A stretch of 64,000 nt of DNA from Peribacillus muralis (GCF_001439925.1 NZ_LMBV01000003.1:146840-210839); one strand, 5' to 3'; positions 40,786-51,799 are shown, counted from the stretch's first letter. A program made the numbers and translations. Notes: generated by a model from the letters alone, not told the origin.

Positions 40786-41997
40786 TCACCCTTGATTATA
40801 CTGGATATTCGCCTTTTCAATCATCCACTTATGCTCATGAAAAAAAATTCTTTCCACCATCCGACCTGCTTCACTGGCAGAAGGAACGGACATGCGTTTT
40901 TCAACTGTGAATTCCCCTTCTGCCATCTTAGATATATAGCCCATTTTCTCCAATAGTAGCAGATATTGCATTATTGGATATTCCACGGGCTTTACATGAA
41001 GCAATGGTAACGTCCTGAATTTTATTTTTCCTGTTTTTACATGCTTCCTAAAGTGACGGATTATATCCTTCATATAAATGGTTTCCCCTGTTTTTTTCTT
41101 TCCAAACACGTCCATGTAAAACCAGCCCTGCCATTCAATCGAGGCTGTCTTGATTAACAGCATCCCGCTAACAGGCAGGCCTATTTCAACAGGAATGGTT
41201 GCAGGTGCCATATGGTGCAAGTAGAGCCCTTCAAAAAAAGGGTCGCCTCTACGTGCCCTTTTCACAATATGCAGGCACCAGTTCTTACGTTTATGTCTCC
41301 AAGCAAGCAGAAAAGGGAAACTGGAGCATTTTTGTGGTGATAATCTATGTGGGGGCAGAAGTTTCAAAGGAGCGGTCGTCAATTCGGCAAAGACGGTTCT
41401 GGGGGAAAAAGGAGTAAGGTTCTTCAACACCGATAATTGGTTGGATTCCGGACAAAACATCCACAAGAACGGGTGCTGGCAGCTGCCAGTGACAAAGAGC
41501 CAGTGAAACGCGGATAAATGAAATTCATGATGATTTTTCCTTTTCAAGCATTTTGCAGCCAGTATCCAAATCGGCTTGATGCCTATGCTGCGATAGGCTT
41601 TTGTCCGTTCAATGAATTCAATCTCCGGGATGTTCGAGCATTGAAATTCGATTGCATAGCGATTGCCTCCTATCGTTGCCAAAACATCTGCCCTTTTCTT
41701 AATTTCTGGAAGATAGGCTTCCAGTTCGACTTGATAATCATGTGAGGAAAACCATTGAAACAATTTTCTTTTTCCCTTTAAATGATATTCGGATTCCGGT
41801 TCCGAAGATGTACGGCACGAATGATTATTTTTGTGGGCAAAATGGGGGATCTTGACGCTACCGGCTTTTATCGACATTTCCGTCTTGCAGCATGGGCAGT
41901 AATATTTCCCCGACCTCCTCAATCGTATCAACAGGTTAGGTGGCATCTTTTCAGGGAGAGTAATCCAAGTGCCATCTTGTTTCATCGCAGTTAGCAT
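40786..41997 (-). CDS. coiA: competence protein CoiA
   Basis: A 403-aa CoiA-like protein with a nuclease-type fold. The N-terminal part has a Cys/His metal site (YYCPCCKTEMSIKAGSVKIPHFAH, then SC). The PD-(D/E)xK-type core follows: KRADVLATIGGNRYAIEFQCSNIPEIEF. CoiA helps recombination during transformation. The start is set at ATG 41997 (MLTAMKQDGTW) behind AGGAGG; longer frames lack a site. No ComK box could be confirmed upstream. It is similar in length to its relatives and looks intact. Confidence 0.88.
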   Translation of the reverse strand: MLTAMKQDGTWITLPEKMPPNLLIRLRRSGKYYCPCCKTEMSIKAGSVKIPHFAHKNNHSCRTSSEPESEYHLKGKRKLFQWFSSHDYQVELEAYLPEIKKRADVLATIGGNRYAIEFQCSNIPEIEFIERTKAYRSIGIKPIWILAAKCLKRKNHHEFHLSAFHWLFVTGSCQHPFLWMFCPESNQLSVLKNLTPFSPRTVFAELTTAPLKLLPPHRLSPQKCSSFPFLLAWRHKRKNWCLHIVKRARRGDPFFEGLYLHHMAPATIPVEIGLPVSGMLLIKTASIEWQGWFYMDVFGKKKTGETIYMKDIIRHFRKHVKTGKIKFRTLPLLHVKPVEYPIMQYLLLLEKMGYISKMAEGEFTVEKRMSVPSASEAGRMVERIFFHEHKWMIEKANIQYNQG

Positions 41998-42098
41998 ACT
42001 ATCTCCTCCTCTCCCTAAAACATTCGCTTGAATCACCATTGATTCCTTTGATTCAAAAAAAAAAATGCCTAATCGGCACAAAATGGAAGAGCTAGCAT

Positions 42099-43607
42099 TT
42101 AAAGAAGTGGTGAAAGTAATCGGCAGGTGGATTCAAGTACTTTCAAACCGATATTCCGCTTGGAAAATGCATCAATTTCCACCTCTTGAGATAACACTAA
42201 GTCCTCCTTAAAATCATTCACCAGCTGTAGGGCACTTTCCGTCCTGTAAAGAAAGGCATTAACTTCGAAATTCAAATGAAAACTTCTCATATCCATATTG
42301 GTTGTCCCAATTGAAGCCAATTGTTCATCAACAATGATGATTTTGCTATGCATGAACCCTTCATTATATTGGAAGATACGAACCCCCGAAGCAAGCATTT
42401 CAGGGAAATAGGTTCTCGAAGCATGGTATACAATCCGTTTATCCGGGTTCTTCGGTACGAGCAGCCTGACATCCAAACCACTTAAAGCTGCCACCTTCAG
42501 CGCTTGGAGGATATCGTCATCAGGAACGAAATAGGGAGATGCAATCCAGACTGACTTTTCTGCCGAAGTGATCATCTTGAAGAAAATGCTCTTAATGATC
42601 GTCCACTCACTATCCGGCCCTCCGCCAATCAATTGAACTCCGCCATCCCCTTTATGAAGCTCGCTTCCACTCATGAGATACTCATCCGTTAAAAAGCTTT
42701 GATTGGTGCTATAATACCAATCCTGCAAAAAAATGAGCTGTAGTGTCCTTACAGCTTCCCCTTTTACGATCAGGTGTGTGTCACGCCATGAACCGAATTT
42801 CGGATTCTTCCCCAAGTATTCATCCCCAATATTGAGGCCGCCCATGAAGCCGACAGAGCCGTCAATCACAATGATCTTTCGGTGGTTACGAAAATTAAAT
42901 GTATTATTTAATAATGGGAGATGCAAAGGTCCGAAAGCGACCATCTCCACCCCGGCCTGCTTCAGGTCATTGATATAGGAACGTTCGAGCTTCCAGGAAC
43001 CGACCGCATCATAGAGAAAACGGATTTCCACCCCTTCTCTTGCTTTTTCCATCAAGACATTCTTCAACACACAGCCAATGTCGTCATCCCTAACGATATA
43101 ATATTCCAAATGGATGTGATGTCTCGCTTTATTTAATTGTTCAATGATATTGAAAAAAGTCTCCTGACCATTCCTTAAAACCCGCGTTTCCGTTGTAAAA
43201 GAAATGGGACTATTCCCCAACCTATTCGCAAGAGTGAATAACTGCTGTGAGCTTCCGCCCATTTCCTTTATTCGTTCGTGATGTTCCGCTTCGCCGCTTA
43301 TTTTCACAAAAGATTGCTTATCCAAAAAATACTTCTTGTGAAATATTCTTTCTTTCCTAAAATTACGGCCAAACAAAAAGTAAAAAATGCAGCCTACGAA
43401 TGGGAAAGCCCCAAAAACAACAAGCCATGCAATCGTTTGGACCGGGTTCCTATTTTCCAGAAAGATGACAAATCCGATTATCGTCAAGAAAAGGGTCAGT
43501 ATGAGGCTTGAATAAAAAACAAACTCGCCGTTGGCCTCATTTATAAGGAAATACCAAGGGCCGATCAACAAGAGGAATAGCAGACTAATGCCAACTATAT
43601 TCTTCAC
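42099..43607 (-). CDS. cls: cardiolipin synthase
   Basis: A 502-aa phospholipase D-family enzyme that joins two phosphatidylglycerols. Two N-terminal transmembrane helices precede the catalytic part. The two HxKxxxxD motifs are HRKIIVIDGSVGFMGGLNIGDEYLG near residue 220 and HSKIIIVDEQLASIGTTNMDMRSF near 400. The start is GTG 43607, 8 nt after GGAGG; TTG 43622 is inside the site. It lies between coiA and mecA, where B. subtilis has no cls gene. Confidence 0.93.
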   Translation of the reverse strand: MKNIVGISLLFLLLIGPWYFLINEANGEFVFYSSLILTLFLTIIGFVIFLENRNPVQTIAWLVVFGAFPFVGCIFYFLFGRNFRKERIFHKKYFLDKQSFVKISGEAEHHERIKEMGGSSQQLFTLANRLGNSPISFTTETRVLRNGQETFFNIIEQLNKARHHIHLEYYIVRDDDIGCVLKNVLMEKAREGVEIRFLYDAVGSWKLERSYINDLKQAGVEMVAFGPLHLPLLNNTFNFRNHRKIIVIDGSVGFMGGLNIGDEYLGKNPKFGSWRDTHLIVKGEAVRTLQLIFLQDWYYSTNQSFLTDEYLMSGSELHKGDGGVQLIGGGPDSEWTIIKSIFFKMITSAEKSVWIASPYFVPDDDILQALKVAALSGLDVRLLVPKNPDKRIVYHASRTYFPEMLASGVRIFQYNEGFMHSKIIIVDEQLASIGTTNMDMRSFHLNFEVNAFLYRTESALQLVNDFKEDLVLSQEVEIDAFSKRNIGLKVLESTCRLLSPLL

Positions 43608-43646
43608 ATAAGCTACCTCCAATTAACAAACGCAGGCACATAGGTC

Positions 43647-43675
43647 GAAAAGACCGATTTCTACTGAAATCGGCC
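43647..43675 (-). terminator. terminator of mecA
   Basis: CCGATTTC-agta-GAAATCGG is followed by TCTTTT on the minus strand, shortly after the mecA stop. Confidence 0.7.
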
Positions 43676-43683
43676 TCAACAAT

Positions 43684-44352
43684 TTATGCGAAATATTTAT
43701 CGACCGTTGAGAATACGTCATTTTCTATAACTATTTTCCCGTACTCTTCAAGCATGTGCACTGTTATGGGTGATTCCTGGCTGTATTCCAATAATAGACT
43801 TAAAACATTATCGATTTCTTCCTCGTCAATTTCCGCTTCGGAAAATTCAATATAAAGATAATATTTATTTTGATAAACATAAAGTTTCGTCGTCCAGTCA
43901 TCCAAGCCGTGACGTTTGCTTAACGAAATGACATCTTCGAAGTCCTCGAAAGTCGTAATGAAATCGATCATCCCGTCTTCGAATGTTAGTCCGCTTTCTT
44001 CATCCTTACCATGAAAGTGTTGATCAAGCAGCGTATCCATTTTATCCGATACGTTCAAATCCTTTAACTTATCATCTGAAAGAGGTAGCTCGAGTTTCTG
44101 ACCATCTTTGGCAAGCTGGGCTTTTGTGACCAATACTTCCAAACCCTTTTCCAGAGCTTGAACTTGAATCCATAAAGGTCCTTCAATCATGAATTCTTCT
44201 TCTTGATGCACTTCATCCATCATTTCCCAAAAAAGTTCTTCACTTCGCTCACGGCTGTACCAAATTTCCTCGCGGTCGAAGCCTCTTTCCTCAATATCTA
44301 TATAGGAAATATAAAATTTAACTGTATCGTCATTAATGCGTTCGATTTCCAT
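43684..44352 (-). CDS. mecA: adaptor protein MecA
   Basis: A 222-aa adaptor that loads ComK and ComS onto ClpCP and assembles the ClpC hexamer. The N-terminal target-binding part opens MEIERINDDTVKFYISYIDIEERGF. The acidic linker lies near residues 80-125. The C-terminal ClpC-binding domain reads ITTFEDFEDVISLSKRHGLDDWTTKLYVYQNKYYLYIEFSE. It has its own terminator and stands between spx and cls. Confidence 0.94.
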   Translation of the reverse strand: MEIERINDDTVKFYISYIDIEERGFDREEIWYSRERSEELFWEMMDEVHQEEEFMIEGPLWIQVQALEKGLEVLVTKAQLAKDGQKLELPLSDDKLKDLNVSDKMDTLLDQHFHGKDEESGLTFEDGMIDFITTFEDFEDVISLSKRHGLDDWTTKLYVYQNKYYLYIEFSEAEIDEEEIDNVLSLLLEYSQESPITVHMLEEYGKIVIENDVFSTVDKYFA

Positions 44353-44803
44353 GATTCCCCTCTCCCTTCCTTTCTCATTTTGAAGGGATAATAACCCCCA
44401 AGCGAAAATTGCCCTTAAAAGCTCTTTACCCGTAAGTGAATACTGTAAATCATGTTAGTCAGTAAAACAGACTATTTTACATCATTTTATGACAAAACCT
44501 TGAAGAAGGGAAATAAAAAACATTACTTATCTAAAAAACAATCGTTTGCCTAATATTCCATACATTCTATAAAAAAATTCATCCGTATGCAACTATCACC
44601 AAGCATCATGTCAATTTTATCTCACTACCTCATCATGCCCCATTATATGCTTGATGAAGGTGCGTCGCTTCTTTTTAAATCTTTAAATGAAGACTGATTA
44701 AAAGGATATGCCTAGGAATAACAAACATCCACTTCTGCCTAAGAATGAGTTAAATGTGCCCGATTATTAAGGGAAGAAGCAAAAAAACATACTATATGTA
44801 TAA
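44353..44803. other. about 450-bp AT-rich gap upstream of mecA
   Basis: This gap lies between the spx terminator and mecA and must hold the mecA promoter. I see no ORF with a ribosome site, no repeat and no riboswitch. Confidence 0.4.
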
Positions 44804-44836
44804 AGAAAAAGCCCTGCACAATTCCTGGCAGAGCTT
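44804..44836 (-). terminator. terminator of spx
   Basis: AAGCtCTGC...GCAGgGC is followed by TTTTTC on the minus strand, 13 nt after the spx stop. Confidence 0.7.
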
Positions 44837-44849
44837 GAAGTAGCTTTTA

Positions 44850-45245
44850 TTAGTTGACCATGCGTTGCGCTTCTCGCAACTGGAAGGTACGAACCTTACG
44901 TGGTAAAAAGCGTCTTATCTCATCTTCGTTGTAACCAACTTGAAGCCTTTTTTCGTCAAGGATAATCGGACGTCTCAGCAACCCGGGATTTTCCTTGATC
45001 AATTTATATAATTCTTGAAGAGGCAGGCTCTCTAAATTAACATTTAACTTTTGGAAAGTTTTTGATCGTGTTGAAATGATCTCATCGGTGCCGTCTTCAG
45101 TCATTCGAAGTATTTCTTTAATCTCATCGATCGTTAACGGTTCTGAAAAGATATTTCGTTCTTTATATCCAATCTCATGTTCCTCTAACCATGCTTTTGC
45201 TTTTCTGCATGAAGTACAACTAGGTGATGTATATAATGTTACCAT
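44850..45245 (-). CDS. spx: transcriptional regulator Spx
   Basis: A 131-aa ArsC-fold regulator that binds the alpha subunit of RNA polymerase. The redox switch is SPSCTSCRK, Cys 10 and Cys 13. [28 protein letters not shown] near 90-118 is the C-terminal Spx signature and ends in a tail with REAQRMVN used in ClpXP recognition. It is degraded through SpxH, encoded in this window. The start follows GGGAG. The 725-bp upstream gap probably carries several promoters. Confidence 0.95.
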   Translation of the reverse strand: MVTLYTSPSCTSCRKAKAWLEEHEIGYKERNIFSEPLTIDEIKEILRMTEDGTDEIISTRSKTFQKLNVNLESLPLQELYKLIKENPGLLRRPIILDEKRLQVGYNEDEIRRFLPRKVRTFQLREAQRMVN

Positions 45246-45840
45246 GTTTACTCACACTCCCTAAATATAGAATCGGTGATCTATGAGGGGAAATCTACTA
45301 TTAGTATTCATAAGTACCACTCTAATTTGAAATAATTTTAATTAAGTATTTCATGAACCCTATTATACACTAATTTATTTAAAATGAATACCCTTTTTAA
45401 TATTAGAAAGAATCCTTTAAAACTTCTTGTTTTGCCTGTACTATAGCTTTTTCTTATTTTTATGTAATACATTAACAATCACTTTTTCTAATTGAAAATA
45501 CATGGCTATCATTCTCATTTAACTCTCAATTCGGCACTTATATTTCCTTGATTAGCGCGTTACTATCATGTACCCCCCTTCACTATAAATAAACAAAATC
45601 ATGTACATATATTTTCTTTAATAAAAAACAAATTCCTGCATTTCAGGCAAAAACGATTCTTTTAGCACATACTCTTCCAAAAGTAAAAAAAAGAAAAACA
45701 AAAGCCCCAGAAGCAGGATACAATCCCCTCCAAGAGGTTATACATATTCAGTTTCCTGCAAAAAAATGACGGTTTTTCTACAAAAGAAAAAAATACTGTT
45801 GTTTTAAGACTGGATTATAACAATTTTTCTTCTGCTGTAG
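45246..45840. other. long AT-rich leader/gap upstream of spx
   Basis: It has no ORF or stable hairpin that I can support. TACTAATAGTA around 45297-45307 is an 11-bp dyad near the spx start and could be an operator; B. subtilis spx has PerR and YodB sites. I could not match either one. Confidence 0.35.
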
Positions 45841-45845
45841 CATTT

Positions 45846-45935
45846 TTTCCGGCTTTCCTCTACTTTTTCAACATACGAAGCTGTTTTTTCGTCCGTCCAC
45901 GATTTTATTCGACCTGTACCTCGATTTTTTCGACA
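45846..45935. repeat. intergenic array, TTC(G)-anchored, 20-21 nt period
   Basis: The C of a TTTTC/TTC word falls at 45829, 45849, 45869, 45890, 45910 and 45931, followed by GAC or a similar triplet in the later units (TTTTATTCGACC, TTTTTTCGACA). It ends directly at the yjbC terminator. The period is the same as at 4321, 28378 and 49740. Confidence 0.6.
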
Positions 45936-45937
45936 AA

Positions 45938-45969
45938 CGAAAGGGCCGGTTAATGACCGGCCCTTTCGT
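45938..45969 (-). terminator. terminator of yjbC
   Basis: AAAGGGCCGGT-taatg-ACCGGCCCTTT with flanking T tracts lies directly after the yjbC stop. It separates yjbC from spx. Confidence 0.8.
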
Positions 45970-45970
45970 T

Positions 45971-46552
45971 TCACACTTCCATTTCTTTAAAAATATCCGT
46001 TTCCTGATTTTCATTCAGGCTCAGCACATCCTCGACATCTTGATATGACTTACCATATAGGGCGTCATCTTTGTACGTATGGATTTCGGAATAAATCTCC
46101 TTCATGAAATCGAATACGTCTTCTTCTCCAACTGAAGGATCTGACGGCCAATATAGAATTTCCAACGGGGTATTCTCTTTAGTCGCGAGGGATTTCCTAC
46201 TGTAGGTGATAGATGAAGCATGATGGAATCCTTCCCTTTTATAAAACCGCAGCCTTTTAAAGGAATCAACATCATTTTCTTGAATTCGCTCCACTTCCAA
46301 TAAGATCGTTTTTTGTTTCTTTTGCAATTTTCGAATCAATTTCCTTCCTAGTCCCTGGCCCCTCGAATTCTTGGAAACAAATAGATAATCGATGAATATA
46401 AACTCTTCTCCCTCCACATATAATAAAACATGGTCAGGCCCCTCATCTTTTATATATATTTCTTGCTTATCCTCCAGCAGGGCGTCTATATGCTCTTTGG
46501 ACTTCATTTCTTCTATAGGGAAATATTGATTTAATTTTTCATACCAATTCAT
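45971..46552 (-). CDS. yjbC: GNAT family N-acetyltransferase YjbC
   Basis: A 192-aa acetyltransferase. The GNAT core FIDYLFVSKNSRGQGLGRKLIRKLQ holds the acetyl-CoA loop RGQGLG near residue 70, followed by LEVERIQ and RLRFYKREGF. A C-terminal extension of about 60 acidic residues is peculiar to YjbC. The start is set at ATG 46552 behind AAGGAG; a longer frame has no site. In B. subtilis yjbC precedes spx and is cotranscribed. Here a terminator and a 700-bp gap come between, so coupling is weaker. Confidence 0.87.
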   Translation of the reverse strand: MNWYEKLNQYFPIEEMKSKEHIDALLEDKQEIYIKDEGPDHVLLYVEGEEFIFIDYLFVSKNSRGQGLGRKLIRKLQKKQKTILLEVERIQENDVDSFKRLRFYKREGFHHASSITYSRKSLATKENTPLEILYWPSDPSVGEEDVFDFMKEIYSEIHTYKDDALYGKSYQDVEDVLSLNENQETDIFKEMEV

Positions 46553-46647
46553 GATTCCATCTCCTTTTTCACTGGTTTTCACTTTCCATAATTTCACTTA
46601 TCCACTACAATAGATATAACTATCTTGAAAATATTAGGAGGGGTCTG

Positions 46648-46836
46648 ATGATCAATTACTTTACGGACTTCATTTTAGTCGCCGCTTGCGTTATTGGCAT
46701 TACAGCCGTCAATGGCGTTGTGACGAATGCCATCGGCGAAAAATGGTTTGGCGGGAAACGTCACTCTCATATTTTCGATCAATCGGAACAAATTCAGTCA
46801 GGTTGGAATAAAGTTGGCGGAAATAAAAAGCGGTAA
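46648..46836 (+). CDS. 62-aa small membrane protein of unknown function
   Basis: A small protein with one N-terminal transmembrane segment (INYFTDFILVAACVIGITAV) and a basic, Gly-rich tail (GEKWFGGKRHSHIF). The start follows TTAGGAGGGG by 5 nt. It has its own terminator, shared with the convergent DUF4015 gene. It is divergent from yjbC with about 95 nt between starts. I do not recognise the family. Confidence 0.65.
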   Translation: MINYFTDFILVAACVIGITAVNGVVTNAIGEKWFGGKRHSHIFDQSEQIQSGWNKVGGNKKR

Positions 46837-46842
46837 TTCAGA

Positions 46843-46891
46843 GAGAAAAAGGATGACCGAAAGCATGTTCCTTTCGGTCATCCTTTTTCTC
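46843..46891. terminator. bidirectional terminator, 21-bp stem
   Basis: GAGAAAAAGGATGACCGAAAG pairs fully with CTTTCGGTCATCCTTTTTCTC across a 7-nt loop, between two convergent genes; the last bases overlap the DUF4015 stop. Confidence 0.85.
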
Positions 46892-48071
46892 ACGGGGTAT
46901 AGTCGACTCCCTTTGTATAGCGATTTGCTGCATTCCACAATAAATATTCATCAATTCCGTTATCGTTTAACGCTTTTATTTGGGCTTCCACTTCTTCCTT
47001 GCCATACTTTTGATAATTTCCCTCTCCTAAATACGAAGCGGTGAAATCTTGAAGCCACGGTCTGGATGTTGGTGGGGTTTTCAATTCCTTCAGCTTGCCT
47101 TTTTCCAATTTCGCATATTCCTTAACGAGATCATAAGGCTCTAAATCAGGTTTATCGATACCAAAATAAGATGTCCAATGACTTGGATAGATCATAGACG
47201 AAATGACATCGACATTCTCAGAGATTTTCGTGAAGTTTTGGCCTATGCCAGGAGCTTCAGGCAACGTAGCCGTATAACCGAAAATATCCACCGACACCTT
47301 CACTCCATACGGCTCCAGACGCTTCTTGGCATAACTTACGAAATCCGTTACTGCCTGGACCCTCTTAGCTGTATGACTAACTTTCGCCTCATCATATTCA
47401 CCCATATCATATTTCAGATCATCTTCTTTATTCTCGAAACCTTCAGGAAAACGGACGTAGTCAAATTGAATTTCCTTAAAGCCCATCTTTGCCGCTTCGA
47501 TGGCAATGCCAACATTATAATCCCATACCTCTTTTAAGAAAGGATTAACGAAGGCCTCACCCCGGCCATTTTTCCAGACTTCTCCTCCATCTTGTTGAAA
47601 GGACCATTCGGGCTTCTCTTTAGCCAATAGGGAGTCTTTGAAGACAACGACCCTTGCAATTGGATATATTTCTTTATTTTCGAAGTTCTTCAGCATGGCC
47701 TTTGGATCTTTTATGTAGTCTTTACCAATCCCTGCATATGGAGAATCGGGATCCTTGGCCTTATACGTAATGTTGCCCAAGTCATCCTTAATATCAACGA
47801 CCATTGCATTCAAATCGGTTTCATCCACATATTTAATAAGTTCGTTGAGTTTATTGCCACCCGCTGCGGGCCCAGTTACATAAATTCCGCGTACAGCATC
47901 CGGGTAATCGAATTTCAAACCCGAATCAAATACAAAACGCGGTGCGTTCTCAGGCATTTCTTTCGTTACTAATGCTACCTGCCTCGTTTCATTCATGCTT
48001 TGTGCATGAACGGGCTGCTGAACCAGGAATAGACAAACACCTGTCATCAACCATTTATTCATTGGTTTCAT
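46890..48071 (-). CDS. putative glycoside hydrolase, DUF4015 (GH13-like), secreted
   Basis: A 393-aa protein with a signal peptide (MKPMNKWLMTGVCLFLVQQ, cut near VHAQS). The DUF4015 TIM-barrel follows: VRGIYVTGPAAGGNKLNELIKYVDETDLNAMVVDIKDD, then GFKEIQFDYVRFPEGF, VDIFGYTA, VDVISSMIYPSHWT and GIDEYLLWNAANRYT. This family is annotated as putative glycosidase; the substrate is unknown and may be a cell wall polymer. GTG or TTG starts are excluded by position. ATG 48071 follows GGTGGAGG closely, and ATG 48062 is an alternative. Confidence 0.82.
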   Translation of the reverse strand: MKPMNKWLMTGVCLFLVQQPVHAQSMNETRQVALVTKEMPENAPRFVFDSGLKFDYPDAVRGIYVTGPAAGGNKLNELIKYVDETDLNAMVVDIKDDLGNITYKAKDPDSPYAGIGKDYIKDPKAMLKNFENKEIYPIARVVVFKDSLLAKEKPEWSFQQDGGEVWKNGRGEAFVNPFLKEVWDYNVGIAIEAAKMGFKEIQFDYVRFPEGFENKEDDLKYDMGEYDEAKVSHTAKRVQAVTDFVSYAKKRLEPYGVKVSVDIFGYTATLPEAPGIGQNFTKISENVDVISSMIYPSHWTSYFGIDKPDLEPYDLVKEYAKLEKGKLKELKTPPTSRPWLQDFTASYLGEGNYQKYGKEEVEAQIKALNDNGIDEYLLWNAANRYTKGVDYTP

Positions 48072-49634
<1,563 letters not shown>

Positions 49635-49676
49635 AAGAAATAAACAATCTTCAACCAACCATCCCTGTCTGTAGAC

Positions 49677-49716
49677 AAAAAGGTTTCGGAATGATATCAT
49701 TCCGAAACCTTTTTGT
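49677..49716 (+). terminator. terminator of trpS, perfect palindrome
   Basis: AAAAAGGTTTCGGAATGAT is followed directly by its reverse complement, 38 nt in all, then TGTT. Confidence 0.8.
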
Positions 49717-49739
49717 TATTTAGTGGAAATATGAATTTG

Positions 49740-49816
49740 ACGCATCTACTCGTGAATTCCGTGCTTTTGCTCGCGAGTTCGGGTTTTGCCTCAAATTTGA
49801 GGCCGTCTCTCGCCAG
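49740..49816. repeat. intergenic array with TCG core, 19-21 nt period
   Basis: ACTCGTGAATTCC, GCTCGCGAGTTC, CCTCAAATTTGA and TCTCGCCAGC are spaced so that their TC falls at 49750, 49771, 49791 and 49810. It follows the trpS terminator directly. Confidence 0.6.
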
Positions 49817-49852
49817 CTACATGTGGACATTTTGAATTCAACTTTCGTCTTC

Positions 49853-49992
49853 ACACATAGTGGAATGGAACGCAAGGCGTGACACTCCTGCGGGAAATGC
49901 GCGTCTTCGTTAGACCCTCAGGCCAAAAGCCGAGGAGGCTCACGGACCGCCCGCGGAAAGCGAGCAACTGCAGTGCAATGAAACGTTCATAG
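49853..49992. repeat. GC-rich interspersed intergenic repeat
   Basis: About 140 nt with ACTCCTGCGGGAAAT, AGACCCTCAGGCC, GAGGAGGCTCACGGACCG and CCCGCGGAAAGCGAG in order. It is far richer in GC than its surroundings. The same word order occurs on the minus strand at 16380-16482. Such elements are frequent between Bacillus genes; no known function. Confidence 0.75.
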
Positions 49993-49999
49993 TTCTAAC

Positions 50000-50031
50000 A
50001 AAAAAAGACGATCCACACCGGATCGTCTTCT
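50000..50031 (-). terminator. terminator of yjbA
   Basis: AAGACGATCC-ggtgt-GGATCGTCTT is followed by T on the minus strand. Confidence 0.8.
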
Positions 50032-50044
50032 CTTGAAATTATTT

Positions 50045-50800
50045 CTATAAAATCGATGGGCTATCGCCAGCCTCCACTTGCCAAAGCTTTTCAAAAAAAG
50101 GCTGCCCCTTCACCAAATTTTCACAAAGTTGCAGATGCTTATCTGACCAGCCTTCCTTCATTTCTTCATATAACTCAAGCCATGCTACTTGAAAATCCAT
50201 CTCTTGGATGCTCTCATATCTTTCCGGAGCCCATTCTGTAAACCAATAACGGATTTCAGCCGTGTTTTTGGCCGTGAATAATTGATCCATCGCCATGAAT
50301 AGTAATTGCTTCAGCTGTCTTTCCTTTCTAGTCAATCCATTCATGAATAAGGGCGATGGTGATAAAATATGATATTCTTTTTCAGATGATGGTTTTTCAG
50401 TAAACGTGTAATCCAGGACATCATGATTTTCTATCATGTCATAAACAATTTGTTCCTGGCGGGGAATAATTCTGCTTTTCCTAATCGGAATATGATAACC
50501 TATCGTATCAACAGCTAGAATTCCATTTCCATCGGTTACGATAAAACAATAGTCAAGCTGAATTCGTTCATGGTTTTTCCTCGCATATGCTTTTTGATAC
50601 ACATCATTCAGCAACGGCTTAGGCAATTCCGACAAGTCATTTTCTATGTAGTCGAACAATGTTGCAGACACTTTCAACAAAGGAACTTGATCTAATAGTT
50701 CAATCCCATCATCTTTCCTCCATTCGTGAAAATGGCAAATATTATAGCCGTTTTCTTCTCCTTCAAACCAGTTAACCCATACATCATGAAGATATAGCAT
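50045..50800 (-). CDS. yjbA: UPF0736 family protein YjbA
   Basis: A 251-aa protein of the UPF0736 family, found in Bacillaceae. It opens [20 protein letters not shown] and continues [24 protein letters not shown]. It has no membrane segment, few Cys and no known motif. Function is unknown. The start is set at the second of two adjacent ATG codons, 7 nt from GAGGG. yjaZ lies further upstream. The oligopeptide transporter genes that surround yjbA and trpS in B. subtilis are absent here. Confidence 0.88.
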   Translation of the reverse strand: MLYLHDVWVNWFEGEENGYNICHFHEWRKDDGIELLDQVPLLKVSATLFDYIENDLSELPKPLLNDVYQKAYARKNHERIQLDYCFIVTDGNGILAVDTIGYHIPIRKSRIIPRQEQIVYDMIENHDVLDYTFTEKPSSEKEYHILSPSPLFMNGLTRKERQLKQLLFMAMDQLFTAKNTAEIRYWFTEWAPERYESIQEMDFQVAWLELYEEMKEGWSDKHLQLCENLVKGQPFFEKLWQVEAGDSPSIL

Positions 50801-50915
50801 CATTCATCCCTCACTTAAACAAATTTCTGTTTGTCACTCAGTATAGGCAGGAACCATACAATTTATTCCTATTCCAGAAAACAGATTAAGAAAAAAGAAC
50901 GTATAGATTCGTTCT

Positions 50916-51674
50916 TTATAAGAACTCTTCTGATTGAATGATGAAAGACTTTTTTACAGAAATTTTTTCGGATTTTCCCACTAGATAAAAGCCACTGCAG
51001 TATCCTAGCATATGTGGAAATCCTTTTTGGCCAAGGAGTAGGACATCATGAAGGGGGTCCGTTCGCTTAATCATATGTTTCCCTTCCAAATGCTTGCTCC
51101 AAAACTCCTGCAGTTTATCTTCCTGATATAACTTGGTCCATCTAGCTAAATAGTTTGCACCTAAATATCTCTCCACTGTCCGTTCAGCCAATCCCTCCAT
51201 GATCATCGTATCCAGAAGCGTAAATTCCTTCGGTTCCTTCTCTAAACGATGCAAGCGGCAGACATGATGATATTCATGAATCAGCAGGGCCTCCATTTCC
51301 TTGTCAGCTATTTCTTTGTCATAAAAAAGAAACAGTTTATCTTCAAATGCCAACCCCGATTTCGTTTCATTCGTTTTCTTCCATCCCCAGGAAGACATTA
51401 GCGGAAAAATATATATGGGCACATCTGGCCCTCCCCACAATTTCTTATAAGATGTAAATAGATTTTGTGTTTTTTTCCACGCATCATTTTCTTGTAAATA
51501 CTCCCACGTCAGTTTCGTTCTTTGATTTGGAGAATACATGCCGTGCTTCAATAATTGCTGATATATCGCATCTCCATCCAAAGAATCGTGAAACGTGCTT
51601 TTAAGTTTCTCCATCATCTGGATCGGGCGGTTGAAATCTTTCTTCAGCCATTCATCGGTTGAAATAACTCCCAT
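50916..51674 (-). CDS. yjaZ: DUF2268 metallopeptidase-like protein YjaZ
   Basis: A 252-aa protein with a zincin motif HEYHHVCRL near residue 130 and a nearby Glu in DTMIMEGLAERTVERYLG, the typical DUF2268 arrangement. It is likely a Zn-dependent peptidase or a relic of one. The start is set at ATG 51674, with GGGTGTAGG before it; an in-frame ATG at 51701 has no site. It lies downstream of fabH-fabF on the same strand, as in B. subtilis, but past the fabF terminator. Confidence 0.86.
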   Translation of the reverse strand: MGVISTDEWLKKDFNRPIQMMEKLKSTFHDSLDGDAIYQQLLKHGMYSPNQRTKLTWEYLQENDAWKKTQNLFTSYKKLWGGPDVPIYIFPLMSSWGWKKTNETKSGLAFEDKLFLFYDKEIADKEMEALLIHEYHHVCRLHRLEKEPKEFTLLDTMIMEGLAERTVERYLGANYLARWTKLYQEDKLQEFWSKHLEGKHMIKRTDPLHDVLLLGQKGFPHMLGYCSGFYLVGKSEKISVKKSFIIQSEEFL

Positions 51675-51762
51675 TTTCCTACACCCCGCTTTTTTGACCA
51701 TCTTATGATTTCAGTAAAGCGGTTGACACATTTCATCCCTCTCGGAGTTGCGACTGCACACA

Positions 51763-51791
51763 AAAAAGAGCAGATCTAAAAAGATCTGCTC
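51763..51791 (-). terminator. terminator of fabH-fabF
   Basis: GAGCAGATCT-tttt-AGATCTGCTC is followed by TTTTTTG on the minus strand. Confidence 0.8.
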
Positions 51792-51799
51792 CACATCAT

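Noticed and set aside
45246-45840. PerR and YodB operators upstream of spx
   Set aside because: Known in B. subtilis, but no site here matches well enough; only a short TACTAATAGTA dyad was seen.
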